From the NCBI GenBank assembly GCA_037176845.1, contig JAYKXP010000201.1:1-64000 (forward strand): a stretch of 64,000 bases of DNA, in the 5' to 3' direction. Below, piece by piece: positions 1-11,497 of the stretch; the first letter of the stretch is position 1; each line of letters starts with the position of its first letter. The stretch comes from Paramarasmius palmivorus. Its lineage: Eukaryota > Basidiomycota > Agaricomycetes > Agaricales > Marasmiaceae. The notes beneath the pieces were generated by a model. That model did no database searches and was not told the origin of the DNA. It saw only the letters and a list, made by a program, of their open reading frames with translations. The translations under genes and the position numbers were made by a program.

Positions 1-869
1 GTTCTACTCGGCATCTACGTTTCAACCGCACACTTATATTTGCAGGTACCGGGCGATGTATTATGGTCCGTGCCAGGTGTCACGGGCTTTTCCTCTCGCT
101 ATAGAAACATCAACGCCGGACCCTTGACGTAGCACAGATAACAAGTTTTCAGCATCACACTGAAGAATCGATAAGGATGACTCTGACATTACCTTCTGTG
201 CAGGCTCATTTTGCAATTGCACGGCAGCCTGAGCCTAAAAGGACTCCAACCCTGAAGATTCCAGCGTGTGTACCGTTCCGGGCCTCCTCATATTCGCATG
301 TGGTTCTTGCGAAGAATCGAAGGGCTAAGTGCATATGAAGTTGCGTTGATGACGCTTTAATGAGTAGTGCGAGGGTCTGCCTGCTGGCTTTTATAGTTAA
401 AGATAGTATCGGTCTGTATCGGCGACAATGTACTCACAGAAATAGCGTTGGCATTGTTAAAATTTGATGAAACCATATTGATAATTTGTGCCAGGCTGGA
501 GAACGCTCTTATCACGATATATCTTTGAGCCCTTGCGAATAGGTTAAAATTGAGGGATGGTGGTCTTGTGAGTGTAAAACAAGGTCGTGTGTGTACATTA
601 TGATGGTGGTTGTCGGTGAAGTTGTTCAAATCACACTTGACACAATTCACCAGCATACTCAAGTACTTCGACTGAACCAATACACGGGGTTTCGGTTCAT
701 AATGAGAAAACACACGCCCATATTCGGAAATGTATGAACTTTTATAATTACTCCACTAAATATACACCAAAGTTCATACACCAAATGGACACGGTATAAT
801 GTATTGTATGTACACTTTTCAGCCGTCAGTTCTGTGTAGTCATGCAGCTGCAAGCTAAAACATGCCCAC
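1..869. other. Intergenic / unassigned left edge
   Basis: No gene is supported here. A splice-acceptor-like gcag at about 42-45 followed by an open frame ending near 129 could be the last exon of a gene lying left of the window, but the stretch is too short to identify. The rest is AT-rich and broken by stops on both strands. Confidence 0.3.
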
Positions 870-2531
<1,662 letters not shown>

Positions 2532-3445
2532 GATCTTCTATCAGGAGTCCGACTGGCTTTAAATAACGCAGTTGAGCGGCGTCGCAGTCGGTGGTGGACG
2601 TACTTTGTTAGGCAGGCCCATCTCGGGAAAACAACTCCCACTGTGGCCGCGGCAGGCACAACATTTTCTCCTTTCACTCAGGCGCTCATGGCCTTGGATC
2701 CTTTTTTCTACTCTAAACCTTCAGTTCCTTCTCGAAGTCAATGAAACTATTCAAAACGTAACTTGGTTCTGGTTCTCATCTTGAGGCGCTCATAAATCTT
2801 CTCTTGACACTCTACTTGCACGCGTGCACCGCACGGCTTTCCCGAATCAAATCTTCATCTGTTCGTCAAAAGTTATTGTCCATAGAAGACTAGAACGACG
2901 GGAAGAGTCAGTTATAGATTATAGATGAACACCGAGGCCCCAGCCTCCCAGTTGTTGATCTGATTATCACCATTTTCTTTGTTCTCAGCCAATGCTCTTT
3001 GTTCCCGGTTACAATGGGATGGCACCCCTCCGTAGCCCGCTAGGCCAAATTAAAGCATTTCGCCCCTCCTGGCCATTCTAATTGTGATCACGGGTGTGGA
3101 ACTAGCTTGGACCATTACGCACAACTGTGTCTATTGTCCTATTATGGCAACACTGTGGCAAGCTATGATTATCCTGATTGGCATGAAGGCTCGTTTCCAA
3201 CATGTGGCAGGGTCCCGATTTCGTATAAAGGTTCCTCGGCATAATCCTCCTCGTGGTAAAACAGCCAACATCGCACCGCTTCCCCATCTTTCATCTCTTA
3301 CTAGCATATCCCTCACCGCTCTTACATCAAAATCAGCCGTTCCACATCACCGACAACATATAACAACACATCATCTCATCGGTACTTAAGTACATCGCCT
3401 TAACTACAGGTAAACAGCATTCCCCTTCTTTTCCCCAGTCCGTCA
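2532..3445. other. Intergenic, no gene recognised
   Basis: Between the VPS4 relic and the next promoter only short unrelated frames occur. I see no domain, RNA gene or repeat. Confidence 0.4.
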
Positions 3446-3453
3446 TATAAATA
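3446..3453 (+). promoter_or_regulatory. TATA-box candidate
   Basis: TATAAATA lies 38-46 nt upstream of the ATG at 3492, a normal spacing for a short fungal 5' leader. It follows a C/T-rich tract. Confidence 0.5.
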
Positions 3454-3491
3454 CGTTTACGTCTCGTCCTTTACAGTTCCCCCACCTTATC

Positions 3492-4014
3492 ATGCCTAGC
3501 GTAGCACAAAGAACAACTCGTAAATCCGCATCTGCCAAACTTCCGCAGAAACTGCGGCCTGCTACTCCAGAGGACATTCATGCATGGAGTGATTTCGACA
3601 GCGACTCCACTCTAAGCGAGCCGCTTCCTCAGGATCTCGACGAATCGTGGCCGTATACCTTCCAGGTGGGTATTAGTGCACTGAATATTCGGCGAAGATC
3701 TATACTAAAGATGCTGTAAATCATAGGCCGGTGACTCTGTCTGGGTACGAACAGCAGGCGGAAACTGGCTTCGAGGCAGAGTCTCGAGCGAGATCACTCG
3801 AAAGGGCCCTACACGGGAGGTCAGTACAAGATCCATGTCAATGGTACTGACATCGTATTTACGTATTCCCGTTTGACAGAAGGAAGGTTTATTCTACCCC
3901 GTCAAGTTTGACATCAAACTTAGAAAGTATTTCGCCCCTCTAAACGGCGAGATCAAGCCTGATACACCACACACGAGACTGTTATTGAAGGAAGCTGGGT
4001 ATGAGGATATTTAG
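3492..4014 (+). CDS. Small SH3/Tudor-like hypothetical protein
   Basis: Three exons are proposed: 3492-3665, 3727-3819 and 3880-4014. The two introns (61 and 60 nt) have GT-AG ends and both are in phase 0, giving about 133 residues. The first ~55 residues are basic then acidic and look disordered. The remainder starts AGDSVWVRTAGGNWLRGRV, continues with a YPVKFDIKLRKYFAPLNGEIKP segment and ends LLLKEAGYEDI. The GD-x-V-W-V-x-W-x-G-x-V pattern is typical of small beta-barrel (SH3/Tudor/chromo-barrel-like) folds. Similar short proteins are, from general knowledge, common and uncharacterised in mushrooms. No catalytic residues, signal peptide or membrane segment are seen. Function is unknown; a peptide- or nucleic-acid-binding role is only an inference from the fold-like pattern. 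Confidence 0.6.
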
Positions 4015-5576
4015 GTTTTCTCTGTTGACATCACCGGTATTAGGCGCTACCGGCGCCACGAACTATCATGCCTCATCTTTAGACATCAGCTTCTATCTAT
4101 ATGGACTGATTGGAGCTTTTGCTTCAAAGATAATATAATATCCCCTACATGTACATTTTATATACCCAATGCAAGAGCTCTAGTAGTCGTCCGCAATGAT
4201 GCATGCGTGCTATATCAAACAGGATCTGCGTGGTTTGAATGGTTGAAAGTAAATCCGGCGTGTCCTGCGGCCACGTCTAACAGGTTACTGACATTGCGAA
4301 GGCTACCCGCCGAGGCTGTTCTCCACACCCATCACCAGCGGTTGCTACTACTTTGACATGGAATGAATCTAATATAGGACCTGTAAGATCAAACCTAGAT
4401 GAAATTGTATGAGGGCCAATAGATGTAATCCCAAGTATCAAAGGCCAGTACTGATGCTCAGGCTGCAAGGTAGACGGACACAGCCCACTCCATATTCACG
4501 TTTTTCTTTACGCTTTCGGAGTCACTCGGGAGTCACTGTGATCCCTCGGGCCCTCCGAGCCACCGGATGCCAAGCATCCGCGCATTTCTTGCACGATATA
4601 TGTCAAATAGCGTAGTATTCTGTAGTATTCAGAGACGGAATTACAGGTGTTTTGCTGATGTCCGTGCTACCCCTTGTGGACACCAACCTCAAGCTGGCAT
4701 GCCAGTGAACGTAAACCTGTCCTGCTACTTGAAACGATCAACTTCGTATGAGGTAGACACATGCATTTTGAGGCTTACGTACGGCAAGGACTCGGATAAG
4801 GCGACAAATCAATTGCAGTCCCAATGCGCCTCAATCCAGAGCCATCTCAGAAGAGCCCACAGTCCACGATAGTAATAGCCACATGCAATCCATAGCAGAT
4901 GCGGAGCAGAACAACTAGACGGCTGGGGAGACTGGTCGAAACGAGATTCTCCTGATGGGTTGCCAAAATCGGCTGCCTGTATCCAGCAAATAATAAAGGA
5001 GTACTTGAAGCAAGGCCTGCTCCCGACCTTGCATCCTCGGAAGTACTTATTGCTATTGAAATTGGTGAAGTGTGAGTATTAGAATGAAAGTAGGGACTTC
5101 GGGTTTGCAGCGCCTTATTCCGCAACACGGCGAGAAGATGTTTCCGGTACAGCAGTTGTAGAAGCGAAGCTTTCTGCGTGCATTAACGCGATGGCAATTT
5201 TAAGTCTAGACGGTGAGAGACAACTACAGTACGGAATCTTGTTCATGTTTGCTTCATCAATCTATGACATACTTGTAAGGTGAAAGCGAGATTATGATAA
5301 CCATAAAGCGCACCCGTTCTTTCCTGCCATCAACTTAGATCTGCCCATTCAGATGAGATTACAATTTTTCCTTGTGGTACTGGCCATGGTGTATAACGAT
5401 GGGCTGATCTGGGCTGATGCTGGTTGATTGTTTCGAAAATTCAAAAGTGTCACGGTGAGTGTCACAGTCACGCCCTGGCTCTTGTTCTTACCCCTATCTT
5501 GGTTAGTATCTTTCCATTAAAAGTTTAGCAATTCTTTGATATTTAACGCAGCATCTCACTACCTGTGATACGGAAT
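4015..5576. other. Intergenic, no gene recognised
   Basis: About 1.5 kb with only short overlapping frames on both strands (for example near 4409-4872 and 4847-5128) and no recognisable motif. A short repeated string, gtagtattc, occurs twice near 4612-4630. The last ~100 nt before 5577 are the likely F-box promoter. Confidence 0.35.
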
Positions 5577-7184
5577 ATGGACACGCGGCCTAACGCCTCC
5601 AACGGGACACGCCAGACCGTCACAGGGAACCAGAACCCATCCACTCACTCTCGGTCTGTAGAACGGCTTTTTCGATGCACCGTTAACCCTTCCGATAGAA
5701 GCCTCGTACAACAGCTGGTGAAAGATACGGAGAAAGAGCTTCAGAGCTACGACGTCGAAATTAACAAGCTGATGGCTTCCCTCGCTTCACTTCGACATAA
5801 GCGGGACAGGACGAAAAAGAAGCTCGTTCAATATCGTTCCCTCCTCTCTCCAATTCATCGCTTGCCTCCAGAAGTTCTTCAACGCGTCTTTTCCATGCTT
5901 AACGGCTTTTTGGTGAAGCCTTCGCCGACGAATCCAGCCATCGCTGCATCGTCCACATGCGGGCGCTGGAGGGATATTGCGATATCAACCCCGACTTTAT
6001 GGGCAAGTTTTGCTATAGACTTTGCCAATTGGGATGGACGCTATGAGGCATTAACCTCCGCTACTCGACTTTTCTTGGATCGCTCACGAACCTCTCAGCT
6101 CGAACTATCCCTTATTTTCGAGAGACGCAGCCTGCGTAGAGGAGAGATTCCGTGCTTGGAAAACCTTGTTCAGCATTCAAACCGCTGGCGTGAGGTTATT
6201 CTCATGAATTTTACTCCCCATATCGCGGCAGACAGCGTGTTCAGCTCGATTAAGGGACGACTTCCGTGTCTCTCGAAGCTTGCGGTACTCAACTCCAAAG
6301 CACGTGACGAGGCGGGTCTTCGTTGCGATCACTTTAGCATCTGCCCAGCGTTGTCCTCTTTCACACTCTACCCTGGTTCTGCTCTCTCCCCAAGTTGCCC
6401 ATTCCCTTGGACACAGATCAGATCATTTGAAACTGGCTCAGGCACTGGAGCCGACGTAGTAGAAAGCGTTTCCCAATTGCCTGGCCTCGAAAACCTCACG
6501 ATCTGGGAATGCAGTGGTGCAGATGAAGACGAACACTGTGTCAATTCCAGTGTGAAACACCTGTCTATTGCCGCCAGTAATATGGAGAAGGCGTGTGGCA
6601 ATTTCAACTACATAACCTTTCAGTGCTTGTCGTCCTTGGAAATTTCGTGTTCTTACGATAAGAGGGCGGAAACATTCGATGGTTCGGAAGAATGGGACGA
6701 ACGACAAGTCTCGAATTTCTTCGCACGTTCAGCTTGTGTAGTGACTTCACTGTCAATCAGAAAGATCTCCATCATAGATGAGCAGGTCTTACGTTTTCTA
6801 GGGCTCATGCCAGCCCTGGCTACCCTCGAGCTCGAGGAACACCCAGTACCCCACAGCAACAAAATGGTCACCCCACATTTCCTTAACAAACTCACAGTTG
6901 ACCACCAGCAGCCAGGTCGCCCATTCCTTCCCCGGCTCGCCAATATTCGGTTCGTTCTTCACTCTGACGAGTCCGTTATGAAGGTTCTTCCGGAGGTTCT
7001 GGCATCCAGATACATTCCGGATGCTGACGACGCATCAGAACTTGGCACGGCATGTATTAAATCCGTCGATATTGTCTTATTGAAGGATAACGACGGGGGT
7101 GTTGAGGCCTTAACTACAAAGCTGGGATGGCTGGGTGAAGCGGGAGTTCGGATAACAGTCGCGGAACGCGTAGGGGCGATGTAG
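5577..7184 (+). CDS. F-box protein with N-terminal coiled coil
   Basis: A single-exon gene of about 535 residues. I chose the ATG at 5577; the frame is open from a GTG at 5565 but that is not a eukaryotic start. Residues ~38-90 form a heptad-like coiled coil (LVQQLVKDTEKELQSYDVEI onward). The F-box follows directly: SPIHRLPPEVLQRVFSML, with the typical LPxEVLxxIF core. A conserved WRDIAISTPTLWASF helix comes next, and after that an LRR-like C-terminal region with repeated L-x-x-L patterns. This domain order is the standard one of the very large agaricomycete F-box family, substrate adaptors of SCF (Skp1-Cul1-F-box) ubiquitin ligases. The target is unknown. Such genes are often single-exon and fast-evolving, as here. 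Confidence 0.88.
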   Translation: MDTRPNASNGTRQTVTGNQNPSTHSRSVERLFRCTVNPSDRSLVQQLVKDTEKELQSYDVEINKLMASLASLRHKRDRTKKKLVQYRSLLSPIHRLPPEVLQRVFSMLNGFLVKPSPTNPAIAASSTCGRWRDIAISTPTLWASFAIDFANWDGRYEALTSATRLFLDRSRTSQLELSLIFERRSLRRGEIPCLENLVQHSNRWREVILMNFTPHIAADSVFSSIKGRLPCLSKLAVLNSKARDEAGLRCDHFSICPALSSFTLYPGSALSPSCPFPWTQIRSFETGSGTGADVVESVSQLPGLENLTIWECSGADEDEHCVNSSVKHLSIAASNMEKACGNFNYITFQCLSSLEISCSYDKRAETFDGSEEWDERQVSNFFARSACVVTSLSIRKISIIDEQVLRFLGLMPALATLELEEHPVPHSNKMVTPHFLNKLTVDHQQPGRPFLPRLANIRFVLHSDESVMKVLPEVLASRYIPDADDASELGTACIKSVDIVLLKDNDGGVEALTTKLGWLGEAGVRITVAERVGAM

Positions 7185-7428
7185 AGGAATGTGAGAACTC
7201 ATGCTCGCTAGACGGAGATGGACTAATTTCGAATGGATATGTAATGTATCGAAGGCGATTTACTGGCCAAAGAAATACAGGTACTTAATGGGCGCTTAAC
7301 CTACAGTGAATGTAGAATGCCACTGCATGACTCAAAAAACGTTTTACCTACAGTATGTTACAAATCAAGATATACAAACACGAAAGCAAAACAAGAAAGC
7401 CGAAAGATACGAATTGGGGTATACTCCG

Positions 7429-9035
7429 TCAAGCCTCAACTTTCCCCTTGTCTGCCTTCTCCCTCTCCCTTGGACCTTCATCGGAGGTTCGCGTAGCATG
7501 TGTATGTTCCCCAGTACTTCGCGTACCAGGCTTAAACTGAATCGGAAATCCTCTGTGTCGTGTCGAGGTGCCTTCCGAACGAGGATATCCGGTTGTGGTA
7601 GTTTCGTGGTCGTCGAAACCGCTCGTAGCAAACTGACTTCGCCCTTCGGCGAATTGCATACGGCCACCGGTGGTATCTGCTGTGGTGTGGTGTGGGCTGA
7701 CTCCGGCTCCAGCTCGGACGATGATAAGGGAAAACTGGAAAATTAGGTTATGCACCGTGAATATGACATCGCGAGGGAAGAAGTAAAGAAGACATACTGC
7801 TAGGCCCTGTTATCGGGAGTAATGTAAAATGGTCATGAAAAGAAAATATGTGATCGTAATGAGTATCTCACCACTATGCCAGGCATCTAGCATCCAGAGC
7901 CGTCAGTTATACTGCACAGGTATGATAGACATCAACTCACCATACTCAAAATACAGTACTGGGCATTATTACCAAGTGCGGTGGGCACTAACATTGCAAC
8001 GAGACAAGCTGAGTAGAGCGCAGCTACGAGAGAAGATCAGACAGAAATCAAAGGCTCCAGACCAAGTGCTATTAACCTGACTCTATGACAATGACCATGA
8101 GCTTGTTGAGATTCGTGGATGGTGCCATTTTGGCGGCGGTGGATTGCCTCTGTGCTATATAAAGTCGAAGCGCGATGAGGACTTGAAGTTGTCAATTGAA
8201 AAATTATTCATGAAACGAGGGCCGGCGACTCACAGGTGCATACAACGTTGAGGGCCAGCGTGAAGCTGTAAAAGATGAGGGCATGAGTAGCCGTAGATTT
8301 TCCATCTGGACTATCTCCAGCAGCGAGCTCTCGAATAGATTGCACAAAGAGTGCACCACTGACTAAAGGTTTGTTAGTTCAATGTCAGTTTGAAATAAGA
8401 TAATACAGCGTACCGATGTCTGCTACAGCCAAAAGGAATGGCACTATGGTTGCAAGGATGGCACGAGACCAAACCGCCCAGACGCGATAGACCTACACAA
8501 TCAATGATTCGATCATTGATATTGATAAATTATAATCTATCAGTACTCAAAATGTCCGCGGAGGTGAGGTGGAATACACGCACGATAAAAACATCAGCGA
8601 CAACTGTGAGAGCAATGTATGTGCCCGTTCTGAACATGGCACCATTTCCAAAGCTGGTAAAGTAAATTTCGGCGGCGTTCGGGGTTAAGGGATCATTCGT
8701 AAACGCCTCGACGGCGGCCTTGTTGTCGAGCACCATTCTCTACCTCGAGAACTGAGCGTCTTGCTTTTGGAGTGGCGAATGCGACGCACCATAGTGATCA
8801 GAACAAAAAGCACAATCGTCGTAGTGGCGAGGTATGCAAAAACAGGCCCTGGCACTAGTTTTTTCCGCAAAATTTGCACAGTTTGAAGGAAGGTCATAAA
8901 ATAGAGCCCTGTGCCGAGAAATATGAGCACTGAGTACTTCCTGAAGTGCTTGAAGTGCAACACAAGGTGCTCACCGTAGAATAGGGACTCTATGAGTGCG
9001 CCGATAAGGCAGGACTGAGCATACCCAAGTGCCAT
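7429..9035 (-). CDS. Multi-helix membrane protein of an expanded agaricomycete family
   Basis: At least seven short exons on the minus strand from the ATG at 9035 to the stop at 7429. Exon 1 (9035-8975) ends in a split Gly codon. Joined by eye, the protein runs from MALGYAQSCLIGALIESLFY through GLYFMTFLQTVQILRKK, YFTSFGNGAMFRTGTYIALT, VYRVWAVWSRAI, ALIFYSFTLALNVVCT and GNNAQYCIL to GLAFSLIIVRAGAGV. A hydrophilic Thr/Gly/Arg-rich tail of about 90 residues closes it. Six to seven hydrophobic helices are evident. The motif order (LIESLFYG near the start, T-Y-I-A-L-T-V-V-A-D-x-F-I-V-x-R-V, then a late SLIIVR-G-G) is that of a very large uncharacterised mushroom membrane family. No transport or receptor residues are known to me. 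It is divergent from tannase copy 1, sharing about 330 nt of promoter space. Confidence 0.78.
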
Positions 9036-9363
9036 GGTGGTCGTTCAGAAGAACCTGCGAACAGCAAAATTAGCACCGTTGCTTTGTGGAGTTTCTGCCG
9101 GTTATCGAAATAGTAAAATTTGTCCGTTCCCAAGACTCTACGTTATTGATCTTCCATTTCCTTGGGAGCATGTTCTGCACTACGTGTGGAGGTCTGGTGG
9201 AGGCTTGACATCGTGGGACAGTGGACTCTCGGCTTTGTCGACGGTCCACTGCTCCGACGGACGATATGCATCGCTTTTCCTGTTCCCATCATCATGCGCT
9301 GATGACGAGGCTATCTTTATCACAGTCCGGCTCACCCCGTCTAGCGTTGGTTCATATACGACC

Positions 9364-11156
9364 ATGGTTTTTCGACCCTTGCAGGACGCTCTGCTCTGGA
9401 TGGGTCTTGGCCAACTTCTCAACGTTTCTCTGCCGTTCTTTCCTCGGGAGAATTCAGTCATCAGCTACTCTAGTCAGGAAGAGTTCATCACGCGATGCAC
9501 CACCTTTGCGCCCGAGGCAAATATACCAAGAGCAACAGTTTACTTTTCGGAATATGTTCCCGCAGGAACAACGATCTCATTGGCCGACAACGATCCTTCG
9601 TGTGGTTTGACGGAATGGGAGGTTTCGAGGGACATATGTCGCGTTGGGATCTCAGTAAAGACGTCAGAGACGAGTGAGATGTCGGTGGAGGGCTGGCTGC
9701 CTTTTGATTATACAGGACGTTTTTTGACGACAACCAATCGTGGCATGTGTCAAGACATCTGTACATTTGAACGAAAGAACTAATACATCGAGACAGGACT
9801 AGGAGGATGTGGGTAATCACCTTAGGTCGACGTGGCAAAACAACTGATTGGCATGCTGCACAGGTATCTTGTACAACGAAATTGAATATGCGAGTTCACT
9901 GGGATTTGCCTCCGTCGGCATGAATTCGGGCTACAATGGATCCACTGCTGCACCCATGCTTAACAACCCAGACGCCATAGAGGACTACGCCTACCGTTCA
10001 GTTCTCACAGGATCCATCACTGGCAAGGAACTCGCTAGGCAATTCTACGGCACCCCGTCTCGAAAGTCTTACTACCTTGGATGCTCCAGTGGTGGAAGAC
10101 AAGGTTTCAAGATGGCACAGGAATTCCCAGAAGTTTTCGACGGCATCCTTGCAGGTGCTCCGGCTCTTGCTTTGACTCGCATCGTGTCATGGGGAGCGTA
10201 CCTTACGAATCTCGTCGGTCCACCAGACTCGGAAACATTTATCGCACCTGACCAATGGGCATTGGTGTACGACGAGCTTCTCAGGCAGTGCGATAAGCTT
10301 GACGGGTCAGTCGACAGCTTACTGGAAGATCCCGATATGTGTCATTTCACACCTGAAGTTCTGATCTGTAAAAAGGGCCAGACATCTGGTTGTTTAACTG
10401 CCAAGCAAGCTGAAGTCGTCAACAAGTTCCATAGTCCATTCTATGGCCTAGATGGCCAGCTGCTTTATCCGCGCGTACAGCCCGGAGTCAATATGAAGCG
10501 GCAGAACTTTTACGTCGACGGGAATCCCTCAGCTTTGGGCGAAGTGAGTAATATTTCATGGGTATACTTGCATTCCTCTGAACGTGTTTTGTGTACCTAG
10601 GACTGGTTCCGGAACGTGGTTTTTCAATGACACCACTTGGAGTGGTAGAACATTCACATTGCAGGATGCCGCCACCGCCCTTGCTCAGAATCCTTTCAAC
10701 GTCGAAACTTGGAACGGCGACCTCACCGGATTTGCCAATCGGAACGGGAAGCTTTTGTCATATCATGGCCTACAAGACTATGTCGTATCTTCCGAAATCT
10801 CTCAGCTCTACTATGCCCATGTAGCCCGGACAATGAGTCTACCTCCTTCGGAGCTAGACAGTTTCTATCGGCTATTCTTTGTGAGTGGCATGGATCATTG
10901 TAGGGACGGGGATGGAGCATGGGCGATAGGTCAGGATCCAACTGCTTATGGGGGTAAAGAAGCGAACGAGAATGCTCTGATGGCTTTGGTGAGATGGGTT
11001 GAAGAGGGAATTGCTCCCGAGACATTGAGGGGTGCGAAGCTTGCAGAGGATGGAACAGCGGTAGAATATTGGAGAGCGCATTGCAAGTGGCCCAAGAAGA
11101 ACAGATACATTGGCCCCGGTCTCGCCGCCGAAGAGAGCTCATGGAAGTGCGAATAG
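9364..11156 (+). CDS. Tannase/feruloyl esterase, tandem copy 1 (frame broken in last exon)
   Basis: Hydrolyses ester bonds of phenolic acids (gallate or ferulate) by family homology. Exons: 9364-9742, 9797-9808 (a 12-nt microexon), 9864-10543 and 10601-11156. The start is set by alignment with copy 2; the frame is open further upstream, to 9034. The CS-D-HC catalytic signature is present: nucleophile Ser in GCSSGGRQG (about residue 205), Asp in YHGLQD and His-Cys in GMDHC. Intron 1 has a GC donor (gcatgt) where copy 2 has GT. Exon 4 is 556 nt instead of the expected 555: the V-V-F-N-D codons contain five Ts (10620-10624) where four are needed, so the conserved WFRNVV segment is out of frame with the rest. 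This is either a disabling insertion or a homopolymer assembly error. No convincing signal peptide is seen, which is odd for an esterase normally secreted. Confidence 0.85.
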
Positions 11157-11458
11157 GTGTTGTACGGTGGATATTGCAGATACAGCAATACACAATTTCC
11201 TTGCAACTCCTTGGATGATTTTAGTCAACCCGAGTCCACACTTAGCGTGTCTTCTTCGATATCGTGGGAGATGGCGCGACCGCCGCTCGAGTAACGGTCA
11301 ATATCATTTTTCTTTTTTCGTTAGTTGGTCATCATTATGCGCTGATCCCGCGACCACCCCGCTTCTAACTTTCCCAATCCTTAGCTTGCCTGAACGCTTT
11401 CAGGTCTGCTCAATCATGCCGTGTTTCTTATCGCAATGATTGATGGTGAGTGGGACAC

Positions 11459-11466
11459 TTATAAAA
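11459..11466 (+). promoter_or_regulatory. TATA-box candidate of tannase copy 2
   Basis: TTATAAAA lies about 32-40 nt upstream of the ATG at 11498. Copy 1 shows no equally good box at that distance. Confidence 0.45.
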
Positions 11467-11497
11467 CCATGAGGCGTCCCTTCACTGATCACCGACA

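Noticed and set aside
6368..6943. Three minus-strand frames
   Set aside because: Antisense shadows of the F-box gene; no motif of their own.
7306..7746. 146-codon plus-strand frame
   Set aside because: It lies mostly antisense to the last exon of the minus-strand membrane protein (7429 onward), whose family match is clear.
9034..9363. Upstream extension of tannase copy 1 to the ATG at 9034
   Set aside because: The extra ~110 codons have no counterpart in copy 2 or the family, and they overlap the promoter and start of the divergent membrane-protein gene. The ATG at 9364 aligns with the start of copy 2.
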